64,000 nt of DNA, taken from assembly GCA_944739405.2 (NCBI GenBank), contig OX123182.2, forward strand, positions 41,355,598-41,419,597, read 5' to 3'. A program made the position numbers and the translations under genes. Below the pieces are notes generated by a model. That model was not told the origin of the DNA. It saw only the letters and a program-made list of their open reading frames with translations, and did no database searches. The stretch's first letter is position 1. Each line of letters opens with the position of its first letter. Below are positions 58,278 through 64,000 of this stretch, in pieces. The DNA comes from Euclidia mi (Eukaryota > Arthropoda > Insecta > Lepidoptera > Erebidae).

Positions 58278-61200
58278 ATGCCTACGACGCGTTCAAGAGG
58301 TCGTGCTCCCGAGGTCGCCGGGGGAGCGGCCGGCGCCGGGCCTAGTTCCAGTACCCCTGCCCGCGCCGCCGCTGCCCGCAACCCAGCCGCCGCGGTCGTC
58401 CGTCACGACGGGCCACCGCGATCGCCGTCGACAACAGTCGGGAGCGACGCGCCGCCGCCGGCCCCCCCCGGCCCCGCGGGGAGGGACGAACGAAACATCA
58501 CTCAAGATGCAAGGGAGCGAGCAGAGGTGCAGTCGAAAAATGAAGATGGCAAGGAAAGGACGTTGCAACCATCCGATAGATCGAGCGTTTGTACAGCGCA
58601 ACATAGTATAATAGAAAATAGAGATAGAAAGAAGCCAACGAGGGAACACGACCAACGCTCAGCAGCTACGGGACGCTCCAATAGAAATGTGATGTTGGCT
58701 CGAGAAGAAGTTTTGAAGATAAAACTACAGTTAGCACAGTTAGCACTACAGAAGGCTGAAGAAGAGGCGGACTCCGATGACTACGACGAGGATGGACAGT
58801 CGAAACAAGACTACGTACGTTCGTGGTTGGAAGAGGCTCCGGAACCCCAGCCCGGCCCCGAAGATATAGAAGTGATATCGGCGCCCACTAAGAAGAGGGA
58901 CGTCGACGGGGCACAGAAGATAGTAGATGGACCGCCCTCACAGAAGATGGACGTTCATCAACAGGGAGGTGATTCGCTGAAGCCGTTCATCACGGATCTC
59001 ACCTCCGCGATCGCCGCGCTCGCCGACAGGAAGCCACCGGACACATCGATAGTTGCACCACACCCGGCGGTTTCGAAAGTCATCATGACGCTACCGACGT
59101 TCGGCGGCGCGCACACCGAGTGGCTGTCGTTCAAGGCGATATACGACACCACCAAGAATTTCTTCAACGACGTGGAGAATACAGCGAGACTGAGAAGAAG
59201 TCTCAAGGGAAGAGCGTTAGAAACAGTTAGCTCTGAACTGATTGGGCATGCGCGACCAGATGAGATTATGAAGGAGTTGGAGCTGCAGTTCGGACGACCA
59301 GACTCGATCGCACAGGCAGAGACGGACAAGCTGAGGACCCTGCCACGCTGTAGCGAAGCACCCAAGGACATATGCGCGTTCGCGAGCAAGATTAGAAGCG
59401 GCGTCGTCACACTTTGTGCGTTGAAAAAGGAACACTACCTCATCAATGCGGAGCTAGTGCGCGTGTTGACCGAGAAGCTACCGAACTCGCTACGTGTGCA
59501 GTGGTACAAGACGTATACCGAGAAGTGCCAGTCGAAGCCGGACCTCAGCCGATTCAGTGACTTCGTGACAGAGTACGCGCGTTACTGTAGCGCGTTCGCG
59601 CCGGCTGAGAACATCACCGATGGGCCGCCAAGCAGACGTACCGTGCAGAGGACGTACACGGCGACGGCGACGGAGAAGCGAACGCATACGGACACGTCTA
59701 ACGCGAAGTGCAGGATATGTGAACGCGAAGGACACTACTCGTCGGCCTGCAGCACGTTTCGTAACGCCAACGCAGAGAAGAGATGGCAGCTAGCTAAGCA
59801 GCATGGATTGTGTTTTCGCTGCTTACGCATACGCCGAATAGAACACTCGTGCAAGCCCAAGAAGTGCGGTGTAGAGGGATGTCGCGCTACACACAACCAG
59901 TTGCTTCACTACGATAGAGGAGCCCATAGGACCGAAGACGTGAACATAGAAAAGCAAGAAACGGTCGCCAGTTCGTGCATACGTGCAAAGGCTCAAGCAT
60001 ACTTAAAGATAGTGCCCGTGCAGATAGTCGGACCGGCGGGAGAGGCGTCTACGTTCGCCCTACTCGACGACGGAAGCACCGTATCGCTCATAGACGAAGA
60101 CATAGCCAAGGAAGTCGGCGCGGAAGGGAACCTGGACCCGTTTACGATCCGTGCCATAGGCGATACGTCGATCGACATGCCAACGTCGCGACGCGTAGAC
60201 ATACAAATACGAGGAGCCGGCGCCGACAGCAAACAAGTGCCTTTGTGTGCGCGCACCGTAGCCAGCCTACACCTGTCGCCGCAGAAGATCGCCGAAGAGG
60301 ACCTGATAGACTGCAAACACCTCGAAGGCATCAAGAAGAAGCTGGTGTATGACATAGGCGTGCCAAAGGTGCTAATAGGTCAAGACAACTGGCACCTGCT
60401 CATAGCGAACGCAGTACGAAGAGGACCCAACGATCAACCGGTGGCGTCGCTTACATCGCTGGGATGGGTGCTGCACGGCGCGCGCTCACGCACCTTGGGA
60501 AACACCGTACACTTCGTCAACGGTCTCTCCGCTATAGATGAAAACATAGAAGCGCAACTGAAAGAATATTTCGCACTGGAATCGCTCATAGTGAACCCAC
60601 GTCGACCGAACTCGGACCCCGAGAAGCGGGCTACAGATATGTTAGAAAAACATACGAAACAATTAGAAGATAGACATATAGAGACGGCCCTTCTACAGAA
60701 AGAAGCACACGTCATTTTACATCGTTTTGAAGACACGAAGAGGCTCGCGCACACAGAGAAAAAACTAGATAGTAACATAGAATTGGAGGATAGGAAAATA
60801 GAGACGGCTCTTCTGGGAAGACAAGAAGAACACGTCGGACCCGATAGTCAAGATGACGCGGCAAAGGGGCTCGCGGATATAGAAAACATAGAAGCGAAGA
60901 ACTCTCTTATAGAAAGGGAAATAGAAATAGATAATACGGCACAGACGCACTCTCCTATAGTATCGGATAGAGGATACGTGCACTCTCCCATAGATTCGAA
61001 GGCCGCCGTGAAGCCTACCGTCGTAAAGACAATAGGGGAGCAGTGCATTACGTCCTACATGGAGAGTCGTCGACCACATAGAGGTATAGAAGCCGTACCT
61101 GACCCGTATAGTTTTTCCAAGCGGAAAAGGCTCTTACGAGCAAAAGCGAGAGTTCCACAGTCTATAGATACGTGTGAGAAAACCGCAGAGAAGGTTCTAT

Positions 61201-61595
61201 ATAAAAGAACGCAGAAAAATAGACAGAAGGATCCAGATTCGCGTCACGTGACGAAGACGAAGCACAACATCAAGTCGGGCAGAGCGGCACCTCGTCCAGC
61301 CGACTCCCGAAACTTCGTGCTTCTCCCCGCTGAACACACCCGCGACGCTGAGGACCTTCTTGTGAAGGCGGAACAAGAAAACTCCTTTCGGCGCCGACCT
61401 TCGGGAGCTGCGGCGCGGAGGAGGTGTCGCCAGAGACAGCCGCCTGTATTCGTTACCCGTGGAGATGAACAACGGAATTATCACTCTACGCAGTCGTATA
61501 ATAGCTACAGAAGAAATCTCCGAACAAACAAAGAGACCGCCGATCTTAGACGGCGATCATCGTATTACACAGCTATACATAGATTGGACGCATAG
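58278..61595 (+). CDS. BEL/Pao gag-protease polyprotein running into a pol remnant
   Basis: This 1105-residue ORF starts at an ATG 8 bases after the primer site. Residues 1-110 are Ala/Pro/Arg-rich. Residues about 270-440 match the gag domain typical of BEL/Pao elements (DUF1759 type, opening LPTFGGAHTEW). A zinc knuckle C-x2-C-x4-H-x4-C lies at 478-491, with further Cys/His pairs after it. The aspartic protease active site is LLDDGS near residue 597 (DUF1758 type). From about 797 the frame holds two diverged copies, 40 residues apart, of a motif beginning LEDR.IETALL, which resembles the stretch just before reverse transcriptase in these elements. The palm, YxDD and RNase H are absent. DPYSFSKRKRLLRAKARV (942) and DAEDLLVKAEQENSF (1023) then resemble the linker before integrase. 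After residue about 1037 the true pol frame lies one base away, so the last 70 residues are probably out-of-frame. Confidence 0.85.
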   Translation: MPTTRSRGRAPEVAGGAAGAGPSSSTPARAAAARNPAAAVVRHDGPPRSPSTTVGSDAPPPAPPGPAGRDERNITQDARERAEVQSKNEDGKERTLQPSDRSSVCTAQHSIIENRDRKKPTREHDQRSAATGRSNRNVMLAREEVLKIKLQLAQLALQKAEEEADSDDYDEDGQSKQDYVRSWLEEAPEPQPGPEDIEVISAPTKKRDVDGAQKIVDGPPSQKMDVHQQGGDSLKPFITDLTSAIAALADRKPPDTSIVAPHPAVSKVIMTLPTFGGAHTEWLSFKAIYDTTKNFFNDVENTARLRRSLKGRALETVSSELIGHARPDEIMKELELQFGRPDSIAQAETDKLRTLPRCSEAPKDICAFASKIRSGVVTLCALKKEHYLINAELVRVLTEKLPNSLRVQWYKTYTEKCQSKPDLSRFSDFVTEYARYCSAFAPAENITDGPPSRRTVQRTYTATATEKRTHTDTSNAKCRICEREGHYSSACSTFRNANAEKRWQLAKQHGLCFRCLRIRRIEHSCKPKKCGVEGCRATHNQLLHYDRGAHRTEDVNIEKQETVASSCIRAKAQAYLKIVPVQIVGPAGEASTFALLDDGSTVSLIDEDIAKEVGAEGNLDPFTIRAIGDTSIDMPTSRRVDIQIRGAGADSKQVPLCARTVASLHLSPQKIAEEDLIDCKHLEGIKKKLVYDIGVPKVLIGQDNWHLLIANAVRRGPNDQPVASLTSLGWVLHGARSRTLGNTVHFVNGLSAIDENIEAQLKEYFALESLIVNPRRPNSDPEKRATDMLEKHTKQLEDRHIETALLQKEAHVILHRFEDTKRLAHTEKKLDSNIELEDRKIETALLGRQEEHVGPDSQDDAAKGLADIENIEAKNSLIEREIEIDNTAQTHSPIVSDRGYVHSPIDSKAAVKPTVVKTIGEQCITSYMESRRPHRGIEAVPDPYSFSKRKRLLRAKARVPQSIDTCEKTAEKVLYKRTQKNRQKDPDSRHVTKTKHNIKSGRAAPRPADSRNFVLLPAEHTRDAEDLLVKAEQENSFRRRPSGAAARRRCRQRQPPVFVTRGDEQRNYHSTQSYNSYRRNLRTNKETADLRRRSSYYTAIHRLDA

Positions 61596-62649
61596 AAAAT
61601 TACATCACAGCGGTACAGAGTTGGTAATCAATGAAATACGCCAACACTATTGGATTCTTCGTCTGCGGCCGACTACAAAGAAAATAGTACATAGATGTCT
61701 ACCATGCCGCATTAGAAAAACGCAGCCGCCTGAGCCAGCCACAGGGGACCATCCAAAGACGCGCCTTGCTCACCATCAGAGGCCCTTCACCTACACGGGT
61801 CTTGATTATTTCGGGCCGCTCTCCGTAACCGTCGGTAGACAGCGTCACAAACGTTATGTGGCACTGTTTACATGTCTCACTTCCAGGGCAGTACATCTGG
61901 AGGTCGCCGCCAGCCTGAGCGCCGACTCCGCAATCTTGGCGCTGCGCAGGTTCGCAGCGCGCCGAGGTTGCCCCGCAGAGATCTACTCGGACAACGGCAC
62001 CAACATGCACGGTGCCGACCGAGAGATGAGAGACGCCGTCGCCGAGGAAGCGAGTCGCCGTGGCATCATATGGCGCTTCATCACCCCCTCAGCGCCATTC
62101 ATGGGGGGCGCATGGGAGCGCCTCGTCAGGTGCGTGAAGACCGCCCTCTATACGGTCCTTTATGAGCGCCATCCGCACGAAGAAGTCCTAGCTACACTAC
62201 TGTGTGAGGTCGAGTACACAGTAAACAGTCGACCCCTCACACACGTCTCCGTCAACGTAGCAGACAGCGAGGCCATCACCCCGAACCACATCCTGTTCGG
62301 TGGTTCTGCTCGCCTCCCTCCGCTGGGCGAGTTCAGCGAGGCTGACCTCAACAGCAGCAAGCACTGGCGGCGCGCCCAAATCCTCGCCGACATGTTCTGG
62401 CGCCGTTGGGTGCGCGAGTACCTACCCGAGCTGCAACACCGGCGGGAGCCCCATGGGTCTGGGCTCAACCTCGAGGTCGGCGACCCCGTCCTGATCGCCG
62501 ACGGCCAACTCCCGCGCAACACCTGGCCGCGCGGTCGAGTTGTGGCTGTCTACCCGGGCGCCGACGGCGCCATACGCACTGTCGAGGTGCGCACAGCAGC
62601 AGGCGTCCTCAAACGGCCGGCTAAGAAGCTGGTCCCCCTGCCCAAGTGA
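61387..62649 (+). pseudogene. BEL/Pao integrase, frame-shifted from upstream pol
   Basis: The frame carries a retroviral-type integrase. It has an N-terminal HHCC zinc-binding region (61588-61711, ending CLPCR) and a DDE core with D in GLDYFGPL, D in YSDNGTNM and E in GGAWERLV. A C-terminal DUF5641-type domain follows, opening ADMFWRRWVREYLP and ending near the stop at 62649. The first ATG is at 61459, but homology-like sequence reads back to about 61387, where it meets the upstream frame with a one-base offset at the TCCTTTCGG string. The catalytic triad is present, so the enzyme part could be functional if expressed. The simplest reading is a frameshift that disables pol; a programmed shift is possible but has no clear supporting signal. 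The type here is pseudogene because of that break. Confidence 0.85.
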
Positions 62650-62714
62650 CGAGGTGTCGCTCACCGGGTGCTCTGCAGCACCGCTACACGACGGGTCACG
62701 CGCGTTGCTGCACG

Positions 62715-62724
62715 GCGGGAGAGA
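62715..62724 (+). other. polypurine tract
   Basis: GCGGGAGAGA lies directly against the 3' LTR, the expected place for plus-strand priming. It is short and interrupted by one C, so only position supports it strongly. Confidence 0.55.
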
Positions 62725-63877
62725 TGTTCGCGACAGACATTAAAACTATGACAGTGAATAGTGTATTCGAAACCGCGAGTGAAAATCGAATAAAATCAGT
62801 GTTATCTAATCGTGCGGTACACCGGGTTCGGTTCCCGGACGTGTCAAAACGTTAAAAAATAGCTAAAATAGTGTAAATGGTTAGATTGCCAATATATAAC
62901 AACTATGTAATACATGAACATTAGTCTTAAACTTGTGCTAACCGTAGGGACCTTAGATATCGAATCATAAATAGCGTTATCAGTAGTGACAGATAAGAGT
63001 TAATGCTTCATAAAACAGCTGTTTGTTTACATATTCGTATTATAGTTTTATAAGTGTTTTTTAGCTTCATATAGACTTGAAATCATGTCTAGATACCTTT
63101 TTATTGCTAGTTATTACCTTATATAGTTAAAATAAGCATAATAACAAACATTCGTATGTTTATCATAAAATTTGTTTACTTACGATAGTATTTACTTAAG
63201 AAATTCTGGAAATTTTTTATGCATCAAAGTTATCATGTCATATGTTCGAATTGAATAAAGATATTTTCATGGTGTTTGTTTTAATAGATGCCCCATATAG
63301 TTGCACACAACGGCCTACCAAAATTATATATATAAATTTAGTATACGATAGTTTTTCAATAGAAAATATAGTGGGCGGGCCCTTGTGTGGCAGCATTTTT
63401 TGGGAGTTTTTATGGAATAACTTAGTGACGCTAATAGTTAGGTTTAGGTATTGTATACCAATAGATAGAACTTAATGAGACCTATCTAACGATGTATAGA
63501 ACATGTATGTATGCATAATAGGATCGAAACATACGTAACATTTGTACTGTTTTGTAAATAAAAATAAAGGAAAGATTCTCTGTGCACGTGTTCGGTGCGA
63601 TGGTCGTCGATAAGGTAAAGTTTCGAGGTACTTAAGCGACCACCAATTCGGCCAGTTGTTGCCGTCTCAACCACCATCTTGTAACCATCAAGCACCGCAC
63701 ACCTGAACAGCATCGCTCTCAACGTATGAAGATGTTTCATTTCTGAAGCCCTTACACATCGAAGCCATACAGTCCACACACATAGAAGAACACGCATCGT
63801 CGTAGGCACACGTCAGCAGCACACTACCAGCGCACTGTAGCGGACTAGCAAAGGTTCGATTCCTGGCATCCGTTACA
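62725..63877 (+). repeat. 3' LTR of the BEL/Pao element
   Basis: The 1153-bp partner of the LTR at 57089-58247 has the same TG and CA ends. It is followed directly by GGTAC, the target duplication. It carries the same double AATAAA and the same B-box-like string (63853-63863). Confidence 0.93.
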
Positions 63878-63934
63878 GGTACAAAGCGCTTTTCATGGTA
63901 CATTCGATTATCCGTTTTTTTTTCTACTGTTAAT

Positions 63935-63985
63935 AAAAAGTGGGCGTCGTTTACCCTGCAGTGGGACATAATAGGCTTAAAATAA
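63935..63985 (+). mobile_element. LINE tail fragment
   Basis: CCTGCAGTGGGACATAATAG resembles the common CCAGCAGTGGGAC LINE tail just after the BEL/Pao element. Confidence 0.4.
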
Positions 63986-64000
63986 ATATAAAGCAGTAGT

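Larger units (their letters stand above)
57089..63877 (+). mobile_element. BEL/Pao LTR retrotransposon, RT/RNase H deleted
   Basis: The element has two long terminal repeats beginning TG and ending CA. The 5-bp duplication GGTAC lies immediately before 57089 and immediately after 63877, which proves a single integration event. The internal part is about 4.5 kb and encodes gag with zinc knuckles, a retropepsin-like protease and an integrase with the BEL/Pao C-terminal domain. No reverse transcriptase (no YxDD block) or RNase H is found in any frame. The GC-rich coding region contrasts with the AT-rich flanks. Since the LTRs differ only by a 6-bp length change at the one place I noticed, insertion appears recent and mobilisation would have needed enzymes supplied in trans, unless the deletion happened after insertion. 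Confidence 0.9.

Noticed and set aside
57856..58381. Overlapping minus-strand open frames of about 107 codons in the LTR, repeated at 63486-63969
   Set aside because: They exist in both LTRs only because the LTRs are copies; no domain, and the plus strand explains the region.
58293..62664. Long minus-strand and out-of-frame open frames across the BEL element
   Set aside because: GC-rich coding DNA generates open antisense frames; the plus-strand domains account for the sequence.

Overview
The window looks like AT-rich, repeat-dense genomic DNA of an insect, most probably a moth or butterfly. The evidence is short Helitrons ending in CTAG between A and T, several tRNA-derived SINE families, RTE-like LINE tails ending in (GATGAT)n, a Penelope-like fragment, a BEL/Pao LTR retrotransposon and one yellow/MRJP-family gene. 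There are no bacterial, viral-particle or CRISPR features. Family names come from recognition by eye, not from database searches.

Only one ordinary host gene is convincing: an intronless yellow/major-royal-jelly-protein gene on the minus strand (39725..41068), with a signal peptide and a hydrophobic C-terminal tail. Around it, nearly everything recognisable is mobile DNA. Bases 1-19500 hold short Helitrons, SINEs, a palindromic MITE, an 8-bp-TSD (hAT-type) element that has itself taken a SINE, and a foldback element with a 61-codon ORF. Bases 19600-21308 are a decayed non-LTR retrotransposon interrupted by a Helitron. Bases 22915-23525 carry an orphan GIY-YIG endonuclease end of a Penelope-like element. 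Bases 23700-38500 are mostly AT-rich spacer with hairpins, LINE relics, SINEs and Helitrons, including a LINE fragment inside a Helitron. After the yellow gene, 42542-43444 is an inverted second copy of the 61-codon foldback element. Bases 49483-54471 hold a foldback MITE and an almost identical 2.55-kb tandem duplication.

The right end (57089-63877) is a structurally delimited BEL/Pao element. It has 1.15-kb LTRs with TG...CA ends, a 5-bp target duplication, a primer-binding site resembling the 3' end of tRNA-Tyr, a gag-protease ORF and an integrase ORF. Reverse transcriptase and RNase H are missing and the integrase is one frame off, so it looks non-autonomous, yet its LTRs are almost identical.

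The main lesson is structural. Several insertions can be dated relative to one another at base resolution from target duplications, and two unrelated foldback families each show copies whose loops are inverted relative to one another. I found no convincing new multi-gene system.
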